A stretch of 64,000 bases of DNA from Spirochaetota bacterium. Lineage in GTDB: Bacteria; Spirochaetota; Spirochaetia; Treponematales; Treponemataceae. Below, in pieces: positions 52,401-60,275 of the stretch. The DNA lies in NCBI GenBank assembly GCA_023443865.1, contig JAEZST010000006.1:225439-289438 (forward strand), in the 5' to 3' direction. Under the pieces are notes generated by a model, which worked only from the letters and a program-made list of their open reading frames with translations, was not told the origin of the DNA and ran no database searches. The position numbers were made by a program, and so were the translations under genes. Each line of letters starts with the position of its first letter. Position 1 is the stretch's first letter.

Positions 52401-55400
52401 TAGTTTTTCTTATTACGCTCGTTACCAAACCATTAAGAATTGATTGATCGGTTCGATTATCATACTTGTAGATCGTGTCGGTATCAATGCCCAACACGCC
52501 ATTCTCATCATAACTCTCGGTATAATCATGTATTGGACACCAAATAATAAACTTATCATTATTTGATTTTTGATAGTCTATATGATGATGCTTATTATCT
52601 TTGATAGAGGTATCAGAAAAAGTAGAATTGCAAATTCCATAATCAAATGTATCGGTCAAAAGACCATCAGATCCATACCTATATGTTTTATACGAAAATA
52701 AGCCGTTTTGATTGCCCGAGTAATCTGTTTTTGAATATTTTGAAGTTAGCTCCAAGCAATACGAGCCAGGATAATCGGTACGAATACTGGATTTATAATG
52801 ATATTCAGTCTGCCTCATAGGATTAATTGAGACTATACTCTTTCCGTCCGAAGACATAATTCTCTCGCTGACTGTCTCTCGAACCGGGAGGCCTCGTCTC
52901 TCTATATCTTGATAATAATCGGTTGTTTTCTGAGTTTCCCCGGTAACCTCGGTTATTGATGCGAAACCAAGACTTCTCCGTTCATATGGCTTTCCCGTTG
53001 AAACAAGCGCGCCGTAATAGGAATAATCAGTAATGATATCGGGTGATCCACAACCAACTTTTCTCGTGAGTCGCGATACCACTTTCCCAGCTGACATGTT
53101 TCTTGCAACTTGATTGCCGGAGATTGTAGCCTCTGTTGCTGGAACGGTGTCGATAATCGGTTGATATTCAGCCGAGATAATACCTCCTGAGGGCGGAACT
53201 ATTTCCTTCACAAGATACCCACACTTGTTATCACTATCTGTATTTAGTAAATATACAAGAAAACGCGGATCCGGTTCCGATGTCCATGGACCTATTTTTA
53301 TTCTGATAAAGTCCGTGGAACCATCACCGTTATAGTCTCCAGGATAGATAAAATATCCGTTACCTGGATAAGAATCCAACGTTGGGATTGACAAGTTATT
53401 CGGAAAATAGCCACCTGTAGCATAAAAAGTTCCATCCCCATTGGATATATAAATAATTTGATTATTGCCATTTATAGAGTAACTTCTTTGAACAAGAATA
53501 TCCGACAATCCATCACCATTGTAATCGCCGATTACAATATTTCGTGCATAATCGAAAGAAAAACTGCCGCCACTGGTAAATGTACCGTCTCCAACGCCTA
53601 AAAGAACACCGATGGTAGCACCCGTTGAATCATATCCTATTCCACATTTATCGACTTTTCCATCGCCGTTAAAGTCACCCATCAGACTTATCGGGCTTAT
53701 GCTCAATGTTGAAACAGCTTTGAATGAATTATCGCCATTAGAAATAAAAGCTTTTGAAGCAATATTAGAATCTTTCGAACTAGCAAAAAAGTCTGTTATC
53801 CCATCACCATTAATATCACATGCATTTAATTCACTTCCATTTGGATTGTAAGTACTAACACCGAGAAAGAAACTCTGATATTCCGAACTAGAAAGATCTT
53901 TAATGGAAAAAGTTCCTTTTTCTTGCGAGAAGTTATAATAAACCCGTAAATTAGAAATATTATCAGTAGGCCAAGGCCCCCATTCCTGACGGATAAAATC
54001 CGTTTTTCCATCGCCATCAAAATCACCAGAAACAAGCGTAGCCCCATACCTATAATCGGTAATACTACTATAATATTTTCCACATCTTCCAGTCAAACTA
54101 TACTGATAGTTTGTATAATCAAAAGGGGTAGTTCTTTGAAAAGAACCATCGCCATTAGATAGATAAACTTGAAATGCTGTGGTATCGCCAACCGTTACAT
54201 CCATTTTCTGGCGAATAAAATCAGTTTTTCCGTCACCATTAAAATCACCAGCGGTTAAAATTGATCCACCATTACCATTAGGAGGGCAACCAGATAAATT
54301 TGCCTGATCTTCCACGCTGAAGGGTTCCTTAATTGCAAAGGTCCCATCTCCATTAGAGATACACACTTGGAATCGACTCCCAATGGTTTGTGTAGTATAA
54401 CCTTGTCGAATGAAATCCAATCGCCCATCACCGTTAAAATCACCTTGAATGATATTAGCAACGGGATCTCTTCCTGTAGACTGAAAGGATTGTTGAAATC
54501 CACTATTTTGAAAGTCTACAGCTATACTACCTAGAGGAGGGGAAGACATATTTGGCTCAGAATACCATCTAAATGATACCAGATTGGTAAATTTTTCCGG
54601 AGAAATCGAACCAGATACATCGTAATTACTTCCAAGTGAATTGACTGAATTATCCTGATTATAGTAATTCCCGAAAGAGTCCATAAAAGGTCCAGTATTT
54701 GGAATTTCTGCATCAGAGCCAAGTTCTCGAATGGATACGCATTGACTCGGTCCGTTAATTGGAACGAGCCCGCTCACCCCGTTTATTAAAGCACTCCCAG
54801 AATCAAGATAGTCGAATCGATACTCCCTAATTAAGGAAGTGCCATAAGGACCGCCTTTTATTACGATATATTTCAGGCGACCGTTCATTGTTACGCCAGT
54901 GGGTATAAACTTAGTAATCCTGTCATGCCGAGGTTCCCAAGCAAATTCAACGGTATTATAGTAATAAGTATTAGTAGCTGAATTTTTTGTATACGTTATT
55001 TTTATGGGATAATAATCGCCACCAAAATTCTTATACTGCGCCTCAGTGAAACTATTCACGGTATATTCGATTGTATAAAAATTCCCCAAAGAATCTTCTA
55101 CCTTATTGAGAGCCCAAACGCGAGGAGACGTTTTTCCGACAGCCATAATACGACTATCATTCGTTTCCCCGTAATAGTATCGCCTTCCATCCTGCTTTTT
55201 GATGATCCAGTATGAGCTTGCCTGATTTGGCGCGCTGGTTATTGTCGTTCCAGCGCTATATGCAATTATCGAACTATAATCTTCTCGCTCTGGATGGAAA
55301 GATGAATCAGCTTTCGAAAAAATGAGCCGTTCTCCATCAAGAATATAATGATCGCTTCCATCGAAATTTATGGGCCAAGCGGGATCTCGCTCTATACAGC

Positions 55401-55752
55401 TAAAACCATTGAGGATAAAGCCGATTCCAAGCCATCCGTTCGGTGCTGCTGAATTATACGTTACAGAAAGTTCAGGCCCCATCCCATTCGTTCCCTTTGG
55501 CAAATTTATAGGATAGGTATAAGTCAATGCGCCATTATTCGAGACTTCACTTCGAATATCCTGATTGCCAAAACCTTCTACCCCAGATGGGGCAGAAGGC
55601 GTTATTGAGCCCCCGGAAACAGGCTGAAAAGAGTAAGACGAATTAATTGACGTTGGAACAGAGGTATTAACGGATGTGAAGGTTTCATCGCAAAACGCAT
55701 GATGAAACATACTTATTCCGATTAATATGATAGACAAAGAGATCTTTTTCAT
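49477..55752 (-). CDS. SpvB/Rhs polymorphic toxin with JAMM-type tip
   Basis: 2091 residues. Signal peptide KKISLSIILIGISMFHHAFC; SpvB-like segment (about 60-160: YPINLPKGTNGMGPELSVTY, WLGIGFILNGFSCIERDPAW); FG-GAP/VCBS repeats (about 430-850, many GDFNGDG units, Ca-binding beta propeller); TcaC/SpvB middle; YD repeats (about 1150-1750); Rhs core end GRFISVDPG and NNPLKFLDPTGL (about 1870). The variable tip has WIYHTHPGGTAVPSGPDINV (about 2046), matching the JAMM metal motif HxHx7SxxD. The tip probably is a toxin, delivered after export; the route is unknown. RBS TAGGAAAA before ATG 55752. AT-rich. Confidence 0.9.
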   Translation of the reverse strand: MKKISLSIILIGISMFHHAFCDETFTSVNTSVPTSINSSYSFQPVSGGSITPSAPSGVEGFGNQDIRSEVSNNGALTYTYPINLPKGTNGMGPELSVTYNSAAPNGWLGIGFILNGFSCIERDPAWPINFDGSDHYILDGERLIFSKADSSFHPEREDYSSIIAYSAGTTITSAPNQASSYWIIKKQDGRRYYYGETNDSRIMAVGKTSPRVWALNKVEDSLGNFYTIEYTVNSFTEAQYKNFGGDYYPIKITYTKNSATNTYYYNTVEFAWEPRHDRITKFIPTGVTMNGRLKYIVIKGGPYGTSLIREYRFDYLDSGSALINGVSGLVPINGPSQCVSIRELGSDAEIPNTGPFMDSFGNYYNQDNSVNSLGSNYDVSGSISPEKFTNLVSFRWYSEPNMSSPPLGSIAVDFQNSGFQQSFQSTGRDPVANIIQGDFNGDGRLDFIRQGYTTQTIGSRFQVCISNGDGTFAIKEPFSVEDQANLSGCPPNGNGGSILTAGDFNGDGKTDFIRQKMDVTVGDTTAFQVYLSNGDGSFQRTTPFDYTNYQYSLTGRCGKYYSSITDYRYGATLVSGDFDGDGKTDFIRQEWGPWPTDNISNLRVYYNFSQEKGTFSIKDLSSSEYQSFFLGVSTYNPNGSELNACDINGDGITDFFASSKDSNIASKAFISNGDNSFKAVSTLSISPISLMGDFNGDGKVDKCGIGYDSTGATIGVLLGVGDGTFTSGGSFSFDYARNIVIGDYNGDGLSDILVQRSYSINGNNQIIYISNGDGTFYATGGYFPNNLSIPTLDSYPGNGYFIYPGDYNGDGSTDFIRIKIGPWTSEPDPRFLVYLLNTDSDNKCGYLVKEIVPPSGGIISAEYQPIIDTVPATEATISGNQVARNMSAGKVVSRLTRKVGCGSPDIITDYSYYGALVSTGKPYERRSLGFASITEVTGETQKTTDYYQDIERRGLPVRETVSERIMSSDGKSIVSINPMRQTEYHYKSSIRTDYPGSYCLELTSKYSKTDYSGNQNGLFSYKTYRYGSDGLLTDTFDYGICNSTFSDTSIKDNKHHHIDYQKSNNDKFIIWCPIHDYTESYDENGVLGIDTDTIYKYDNRTDQSILNGLVTSVIRKTTTSVSATEKFSYDIFGNVTGYKTPEAVAHNWNWSLVTEYDSKYNCYPVKITDALNQIVSSITYDDRIGIYPQNKYEMTGGNTTYTYDRFGRLSSEVLEGDAMNYPTVSYLIDDSKSPHSVTIKRYTGSSFISSITYRNGIGKVVQEKKESEGGLWYTVDYFYDKTGNLSALSIPYNTSSSAYSQPDLTKQRTSWEYDSLGRITKRINTDTSSAQTIYQGLKQINVDENKHAVITVLGVNTVATSRLQGVYDGSNPVYSTTTVTNARGIKILSDNNENAVVTRSDMLGRITRRESPDNGTWWFEYDLNGNLTRKTDANGVATNYSYDAINKLLKIDYPNDPDVTYTYSKGQVGTVIYNRGKDSYCYDTRGRIAQIERTLDGITRYISYTYDSRNQIMSESYSRGRTSYYTYNSLRYLSSIPGVVSEIIYTESGKVSSMLFGNSIRQTYDYYDTASEKDPSSGLIFSNRLKGMSLGKNGYAPLSAISYSYDKKDNIKSKYGTIGESYNYDEYDRLVSSNIDGVGNTLFGYDRIDNLVVKDNKTIGYNLLKPIAPSSFGGTAYVYDQNGGMIKRGGTSISYDQEGRVKTIGSEQYFYGDGMERTIKIEGTKKTLYFFPNYEEVYSGSTYQYSTQYYVANGTVVAQQSTNSGMQYIHTDHLGSTICMTDINGNVIRNQIYQPFGTDGKVTGSGITKYQFTGQVKDSTGLYYNHARYYDPDLGRFISVDPGIRLGLPLSDLEILNPYIYCGNNPLKFLDPTGLANIIADDADGKPVVDREDQKENIHQQNFWKAWDDYSSRPSPDKPLGTGDEFLFMGAAGLLKASVGISLAEISRATAPALVKSAARSMAIAGEGGFQLKSLPGKQGINIGRNRLSTAQLEALTMEHGVEFSLIYRTGSGINGRGGSYWLYSGTVNSVSVPLGSDVRWIYHTHPGGTAVPSGPDINVLRGLQAVGSPQQSSRIIPIGRGIVPWFSVPE

Positions 55753-55907
55753 TATTTTCCTACTTTATGTACATTTATTTCTTATTAACTTTTTAGAGTA
55801 TAGAACCTTTGTTTATTTGTAAAGTCTTTTATTTTAATTGTCTTTCACTAGTGATAATTTTATCTCTGTAGGCACAAGGTAAGGTTATACCCCCCTCGTG
55901 TCGCCAG

Positions 55908-55955
55908 TGTGGACATGCATATCCCCGAGTAGTTGCATGTCCACATTGTGGATAA
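55908..55955. other. Inverted repeat with DnaA box (possible replication/partition site)
   Basis: TGTGGACATGCA (55908-55919) and TGCATGTCCACA (55934-55945) form a perfect 12-bp pair around 14 nt. TGTGGATAA at 55947-55955 is the exact complement of the DnaA box TTATCCACA. The 150 nt before it are very AT-rich. Part of the gene-free 55753-56021. Confidence 0.5.
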
Positions 55956-55969
55956 ACCGGCAACGGTTA

Positions 55970-56004
55970 CCCCACAGGAGCACTCGGGTTTCTGTGGGGT
56001 TTTT
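55970..56004 (+). terminator. Terminator-like hairpin before the gene at 56022
   Basis: CCCCACAG, 14-nt loop, CTGTGGGG and five T, 17 nt before the start at 56022; could attenuate that gene. Confidence 0.65.
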
Positions 56005-56021
56005 ATTTATAAGGAAAGGCG

Positions 56022-56393
56022 ATGAACGAGGTATTCCCCGAGGATATCTGCTTCAACCCGGAGACGGCAAAATCAATTGCTCTCGATCTCTTCAATGAGA
56101 CCTTTAACACTCCACGAACCCTGCGAAGCCAGGAATACAAGACGGGCTTTCAGGCCGGTGCGTTCAACAACCTACTTTCAGCACAACATACCGCATTAAC
56201 GATCACTCCCAACCATGCTGTAGGTACATGCCAGCTCGACGCCTGGCTCGCAGGATACGAAGAAGGCCGAATAGCGGCCTGTTCATTCAAATTGCAATAC
56301 AGCGAATCGCTACAAGAAACCCGGTCAATGATTGCCTTAAATGACGAAGATACGGCCTCGGACAACACGGAAACCTTAATTAGCTTCACATGA
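56022..56393 (+). CDS. Hypothetical element protein
   Basis: 123 residues: ICFNPETAKSIALDLFNETF, SQEYKTGFQAGAFNNLLSAQ, CQLDAWLAGYEEGRIAACSF. The EYKTGFQAG and LDAWLAGYEEGR pieces look like two copies of a short helical motif (xGxxAG/AGYxxG) seen in small phage and plasmid proteins. No function known. RBS AAGGAAAGG. The stop codon lies in the palindrome at 56376-56403. Confidence 0.65.
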   Translation: MNEVFPEDICFNPETAKSIALDLFNETFNTPRTLRSQEYKTGFQAGAFNNLLSAQHTALTITPNHAVGTCQLDAWLAGYEEGRIAACSFKLQYSESLQETRSMIALNDEDTASDNTETLISFT

Positions 56394-56403
56394 AGCTAAT
56401 TAA
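56376..56403. repeat. Palindrome 1 flanking the tRNA-like region
   Basis: TTAATTAGCTTCA-CA-TGAAGCTAATTAA, perfect 13-bp arms. Nearly identical to 56664-56687 and likewise followed by TAAATCG within a few nt. Confidence 0.8.
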
Positions 56404-56570
56404 ATCGTAAGTAGCCATAAGAGAAAGCGGCCTGCCAAATTGGCACGGCGTCGGGTTCGCAACCGACCTTTCTTCACCATGTTTCGGCTGGGAAGAAAGA
56501 ATGCGTACTTGGCCTTGCAAATTTTGGAGAGAAGTTTGCAATGGCGAAGCTATGCCCAAAACACTTTAAA
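56404..56570 (+). ncRNA. Structured region with a partial tRNA-like fold
   Basis: GTCGG-GTTCGCAA-CCGAC resembles a T-arm (8-nt loop) and is followed by CTTTCTTCACCA, like a tRNA 3' end with CCA; upstream GAAAG can pair with CTTTC. D and anticodon arms are missing. A second hairpin CCTTGCAAA...TTTGCAATGG follows at about 56513-56553. Perhaps a decayed tRNA. No protein is seen. Confidence 0.4.
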
Positions 56571-56573
56571 AAC

Positions 56574-56660
56574 GGTAGCGGGGGCACTCAGGAAGCAGAG
56601 AGTTTAGGAGCTCTCCACTCCAAGCTGTTTCTTGCGAGGGTTCGACTCCTTCGGCTACCA
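56574..56660 (+). tRNA. Probable tRNA-Leu(UAG) with 8-nt anticodon loop
   Basis: 87 nt, a type II length. Acceptor GGTAGC/GCTACC plus one mismatch, T-arm GAGGG-TTCGACT-CCTTC directly joined to the acceptor, variable arm CAAG-CTGTTT-CTTG. The anticodon arm is GAGAG-TTTAGGAG-CTCTC: TTTAGGA is the normal tRNA-Leu(UAG) loop with one extra G. The D-arm is weak. Could be a functional element tRNA, a frameshift suppressor or a decaying copy. Confidence 0.6.
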
Positions 56661-56663
56661 AAG

Positions 56664-56687
56664 AATTAGCTTCATGTGAAGCTAATT
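56664..56687. repeat. Palindrome 2 flanking the tRNA-like region
   Basis: AATTAGCTTCA-TG-TGAAGCTAATT, perfect 11-bp arms, same arms as palindrome 1. Confidence 0.8.
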
Positions 56688-56724
56688 AAAGTTAAATCGA
56701 ATTGAATGAAAGGAGAGCTCATTT

Positions 56725-57486
56725 ATGAAGATCATTGCATTTGTTTCCCAGAAGGGTGGGGTTGGTAAATCCTCTTGTACGATTATGACGGCAAACTACC
56801 TCGCGGCGACAGGAAAATCCGTACTCGTAATTGATACGGATTATAGTAATAGTACGACGCTCTATTATTTGGAGAGCAAGGCCGGTCTGCAAGGGAAAGG
56901 TTTTTCTCAAGCAATCAAAAGGAACTGCCTTACGGATAATATCCTTTCGACCAGGAATGAACAGATTGATATTATCCCCTCAAATACGGACATCGAAGAA
57001 TTAGTATTGAAAGATGATTTTATTTTGTCCAATTTGATAGTCGCTGAATCTACAGCGCTCTCATTATACGATTATGTTTTGATCGATACGTCTCAGGGAT
57101 ACAACTCCACGGTAGCAAATGCTATTCGCGCATCTGACATGATCCTTACTCCCGTAATGCTTTGCCAGTTCGATATGATTTCCTGCTTGACGTTGCAGAG
57201 TAAAATGGTTGAAGCCGACAAGCTTTCCGCTTGGGGGCTATTCTTCAATGGGGTTAACCAGTACGCCCAGAATAAGAACTCCGCGCACTATCAGTACATT
57301 TCACTCTACAAGAAAACCTTTACGCAATGTTTAAATCTTTTCCTTCCGAAAACGTCCATTGTGACAAACGCAATCGACCGCGATCTGAAAATCAATCGGA
57401 AGGCGAATGACAAGCTCTTCGATGGCGTGAAGGGTTTGGTTGAACTCATTACAGGCTCCTCTTCCCCTGAGCCTGATAATTTCTAA
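56725..57486 (+). CDS. parA: ParA-family partition ATPase (plasmid backbone)
   Basis: 253 residues. Deviant Walker A SQKGGVGKSSCTIM (about 8-21), DTDYSNSTT, Walker B YDYVLIDTSQG. No N-terminal HTH, so a small ParA type. RBS AAAGGAG. Followed after 13 nt by parB. Segregates the element with ParB and a centromere-like site, perhaps the palindromes upstream (inference). Confidence 0.9.
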   Translation: MKIIAFVSQKGGVGKSSCTIMTANYLAATGKSVLVIDTDYSNSTTLYYLESKAGLQGKGFSQAIKRNCLTDNILSTRNEQIDIIPSNTDIEELVLKDDFILSNLIVAESTALSLYDYVLIDTSQGYNSTVANAIRASDMILTPVMLCQFDMISCLTLQSKMVEADKLSAWGLFFNGVNQYAQNKNSAHYQYISLYKKTFTQCLNLFLPKTSIVTNAIDRDLKINRKANDKLFDGVKGLVELITGSSSPEPDNF

Positions 57487-57499
57487 AGGGTATAGTCAA

Positions 57500-58240
57500 A
57501 TGAAGCCACTATCGATACTGAAAGACGAAAATAAGCTGAACCTGAATAACTCAGGGACTGTCCTTCTCGCCAAGCTTCTTCCTTTGAAGGATATAAAGCT
57601 CCGCAAAGAGTTTCAGGAACTCTTCCCCTTGATCCCGGCAAACGTTGAGAAAATCACTCAGCGGATAACCGAAACCGGGTACGATAATTCACAACCAGTT
57701 CATATTTGGGCAGTCGGCGGCAAGTACACGCTTATAGATGGTCATCACCGGCGGGAAGGGGCGCTTCGGGCTGGCCTTCATGAAATACCCTGCTTCCTGC
57801 ATGAGTTTTCTTCTATAGAAGACGCCCTAGAGTATGCCATTAGTCTACAAACGGAAAGGCGTAACCTTTCCGATGCCGAACTGATGAAGGCTCTTAAAGT
57901 CGTGGATACCTTAAAGACCCGTGGCAGAGGTGCGAACGGGGAAGGGAAGTCAGCGGCTCGATCTGCCGAGATTCTCGGAATTTCTACTTCACGGGTTGAA
58001 AAAACTCGGGTGGTAGAAAAGTATGCATCTGATGAAATCAAAGCCAAAATTGAAAGCGGCGAACTTTCGCTTAACAAGGCGTATCAGCTTGTACGCGAGA
58101 CGATGAAAGAGGATGGCGGGAAGCCCAAAGCACGGAAACCCTCAAAAGAGGTTTGTGCGGTATTACGAACTGTAGAGAAATATATTATTTCTGATGATAT
58201 TGCTGGCCTCTCAGAATATGTAAAAGGGTTTGCCTTATGA
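57500..58240 (+). CDS. parB: ParB-family partition protein
   Basis: 246 residues. ParB N-terminal nuclease-like domain with IDGHHRREGALRAGLHEIPC (the GxxRR-type CTP motif region, about 83-103) and QTERRNLSDAELMKA, then an HTH (ARSAEILGISTSRVEKTRVV). Start ATG 57500; the frame opens at 57440 inside parA. Overlaps the next gene by 4 nt. Confidence 0.88.
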   Translation: MKPLSILKDENKLNLNNSGTVLLAKLLPLKDIKLRKEFQELFPLIPANVEKITQRITETGYDNSQPVHIWAVGGKYTLIDGHHRREGALRAGLHEIPCFLHEFSSIEDALEYAISLQTERRNLSDAELMKALKVVDTLKTRGRGANGEGKSAARSAEILGISTSRVEKTRVVEKYASDEIKAKIESGELSLNKAYQLVRETMKEDGGKPKARKPSKEVCAVLRTVEKYIISDDIAGLSEYVKGFAL

Positions 58241-58554
58241 GCGCTGCGACTAAAACCTTAACTGCTTTTAGTAATAACGACGACATTCTTTTCCATCCTG
58301 AAACGTATATTTGTCCTTTAGTGCTTACCGAAATGGGGTCATTCCAGATATTTACCGGGTTCGGCTTCATTTTAACAATTCTCGATAATCATCTTGAGGC
58401 GCATTCCTGGAGTTTCTACAACAAGGCGCAGTTAGACAAGTTTATTAGGAAATTGGAAAAAGACGAGCTTTATACAATAGAAGAATGTTTCTTTGCGTAC
58501 GCTGTGAAACAAAATAATGATGATCCTTTCAAACATTACATCGAAATAGCGTAA
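58237..58554 (+). CDS. Hypothetical protein coupled to parB
   Basis: 105 residues: DDILFHPETYICPLVLTEMG, FQIFTGFGFILTILDNHLEA, SWSFYNKAQLDKFIRKLEKD. Mixed fold; a hydrophobic central strand region, not a clear membrane helix. ATGA overlap with parB. Unknown function. Confidence 0.65.
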   Translation: MSAATKTLTAFSNNDDILFHPETYICPLVLTEMGSFQIFTGFGFILTILDNHLEAHSWSFYNKAQLDKFIRKLEKDELYTIEECFFAYAVKQNNDDPFKHYIEIA

Positions 58555-58609
58555 CGTATTCCTCTTACGCTTCAATCAGCTTTCAAGACACTTATTCAGG
58601 AACCGCAAT

Positions 58610-58699
58610 ATGGATGAATCATTATTCGTTGTACTTGGACTTATCGTAATAGTGGTTTTCTATGCTGTTGTTAGTATATCTATCTACCGCGAAATATAG
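58610..58699 (+). CDS. 29-residue single-pass membrane peptide
   Basis: MDESLFVVLGLIVIVVFYAV followed by VSISIYREI. One membrane helix with a short acidic head, AGGA 8 nt before the ATG, sitting in the gap between two genes. Too small for standard calling; coding is inferred from RBS and composition. Confidence 0.5.
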   Translation: MDESLFVVLGLIVIVVFYAVVSISIYREI

Positions 58700-58714
58700 C
58701 TACCCATAATACAC

Positions 58715-58993
58715 ATGAGGATAGGGATGATACACACCAAACATACCTTACTTACCCGAGAGAAGATAAGACGTTCGTGCTTACTGCGCGTGATGAATGA
58801 TTCCTGGAAAGCGAACGTACGTAAGGCGATTATCGAGAAAGATGCAAAACCAGTTAAATGTCATGAAACCGGAGAAAACTTTGAAAGTATCTCTGCGGCC
58901 GCCCGTTGGCTCAAGGTAGCGCCTTCGCAAGTAGGACGAGTATGTCACGGTGAAAGATTGAGTGTTCATGGATATACATTTTCATTTTATTGA
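58715..58993 (+). CDS. NUMOD1-like DNA-binding protein
   Basis: 92 residues (88 from the ATG at 58727, which has AGGA at good spacing). Basic N-terminal helix region (REKIRRSCLLRVMNDSWKAN), then KCHETGENFESISAAARWLK and APSQVGRVCHGERLSVHGYT, the pattern of a nuclease-associated modular (NUMOD1) domain, here without a nuclease domain. Could be a DNA-binding accessory or homing-endonuclease remnant. Confidence 0.6.
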   Translation: MRIGMIHTKHTLLTREKIRRSCLLRVMNDSWKANVRKAIIEKDAKPVKCHETGENFESISAAARWLKVAPSQVGRVCHGERLSVHGYTFSFY

Positions 58994-59005
58994 GTGAGGT
59001 TAACT

Positions 59006-59188
59006 ATGACATTTTTTATGATTGGTTCTGTATATGTTCTAATTGGTCTTTGTTCAGTGGGAGCGTATATAAATGTTTCAGGAATACAACGTGATCAAGC
59101 AAGGGAAATTTATTCCGCACTTTTTAAATACGGTTTTTTATGGCCTCTTGCAATTCTAACACGCTTTTTTTATTGGCTGTATGAATAA
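59006..59188 (+). CDS. Small membrane protein
   Basis: 60 residues from ATG 59006 (GAGTGAGG upstream; a GTG at 58994 is in frame). Two hydrophobic segments: FFMIGSVYVLIGLCSVGAYI and FLWPLAILTRFFYWLY. Unknown role. Confidence 0.6.
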   Translation: MTFFMIGSVYVLIGLCSVGAYINVSGIQRDQAREIYSALFKYGFLWPLAILTRFFYWLYE

Positions 59189-59207
59189 GTAGATATAGGA
59201 GTGTACG

Positions 59208-59636
59208 ATGTCAGACTTAAATAATTTAAGCATTACCGGGCGTTTGGTGAAGGATGCTGAACTAACGAAAAAAGCAAGCGGTGTAACTATCTGCAATTTT
59301 ACCATTGCAAATAATTACGACAAGAAAATGGGCGAACAGTGGTCAAAGGAAGCAAATTTCTTCGATCTCGTAGTTTTCGAAAAGGCGGCAACCTCCTTAT
59401 TGCCGTATCTGAAAAAAGGACAGCTTGTCGCTATTGAAGCGGAGTTGAGACAACACCGTTGGGAACAGGACGGAAAGAAAAGAAAAAGCAATGAAATACT
59501 CGTAAGGCGCGTATGCCTTCTCGGCGGGATTAAGCGAACCAGCGATGATGAACTTACTCAGGAAGAGCAAACTTTTGATGTAGGCCCCATAGACGAAACT
59601 TATCAAACGGAAGAAGAAAGGCTCGATATATTCTGA
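59208..59636 (+). CDS. ssb: Single-stranded DNA-binding protein
   Basis: 142 residues. OB fold: NLSITGRLVKDAELTKKASG, NFTIANNYDKKMGEQWSKEA, FFDLVVFEKAATSLLPYLKK, GQLVAIEAELRQHRWEQDGK. A short acidic tail ends EEERLDIF, a variant of the DDDIPF tip that binds partner proteins. Element-encoded copy that serves conjugation or replication of the element. Confidence 0.9.
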   Translation: MSDLNNLSITGRLVKDAELTKKASGVTICNFTIANNYDKKMGEQWSKEANFFDLVVFEKAATSLLPYLKKGQLVAIEAELRQHRWEQDGKKRKSNEILVRRVCLLGGIKRTSDDELTQEEQTFDVGPIDETYQTEEERLDIF

Positions 59637-59658
59637 TCTACCTCAAGAGGCGACAAAA

Positions 59659-59772
59659 ATGATTGAAAACTTTGACGCTTACCTTGATATGCTCGAACCG
59701 CTTTCCGAAGAAGAACTCTTCGGTGAAGACAAAGAAGAGGATTCGTATTATGAAAACGAATGGCTGGATTAA
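59659..59772 (+). CDS. 37-residue acidic protein
   Basis: MIENFDAYLDMLEPLSEEEL followed by an acidic tail ending in NEWLD. RBS AAGAGG. Overlaps the nuclease start by 23 nt in another frame. Perhaps a nuclease-coupled leader or small antirestriction-like acidic protein; not assignable. Confidence 0.5.
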   Translation: MIENFDAYLDMLEPLSEEELFGEDKEEDSYYENEWLD

Positions 59773-60265
59773 ACTCGCGATCGCATCTCTATTTTTAGTA
59801 TTCGTACTATCCTGTGCAATTGGTCAGTTAGATGAAACACAATCCTGGTATGAAGCGAGGGTTACTTCCGTAATCGATGGGGATACGATAAAAATACAGT
59901 TTACCGATAAAATACCCGATGCGTGTGAGCGGACTGAGCGGGTACGGCTTATCGGTGTTGATACTCCAGAACTGTTCACCGAACCCCCGGAGTTTTTAGC
60001 AGAAGAGGCAAGAGCCTTTTCCAACCAATACTACCTTACGAACATCCTCATTGAGTTTGATCCAATTTCTGCCCGCCGCGATCGCTACGGAAGGTTATTA
60101 GCTTACGTATATAAAGATATTGGAGCCGCCCCACTAAATAAGCGGTTAATCGCGGAAGGGTATGGTTACTATTACGGCGTTTTTGCATTTGACCCTATCA
60201 ACATGAGTGATTTTCAAGCCGCTGAATCCTACGCGCGGACCAATAAAAAAGGAATTTGGAAGTAA
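59750..60265 (+). CDS. Thermonuclease-family lipoprotein
   Basis: 171 residues. Signal KLAIASLFLVFVLSC with a lipidatable Cys at about 21. SNase domain: ARVTSVIDGDTIKIQFT, ERVRLIGVDTPELFTEPPEF (Arg and Asp of the active site), RDRYGRLLAYVY (second Arg) and NKRLIAEGYGYYYG. Ca-dependent nuclease at the envelope. Conjugative elements often carry one. Start ATG 59750; the frame opens at 59663. Confidence 0.88.
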   Translation: MKTNGWIKLAIASLFLVFVLSCAIGQLDETQSWYEARVTSVIDGDTIKIQFTDKIPDACERTERVRLIGVDTPELFTEPPEFLAEEARAFSNQYYLTNILIEFDPISARRDRYGRLLAYVYKDIGAAPLNKRLIAEGYGYYYGVFAFDPINMSDFQAAESYARTNKKGIWK

Positions 60266-60275
60266 TTATTTTTAC

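Noticed and set aside
56404..56500. A complete tRNA ending in ACCA.
   Set aside because: There is no room for both D and anticodon arms and the T-loop has eight bases; kept only as a tRNA-like region.
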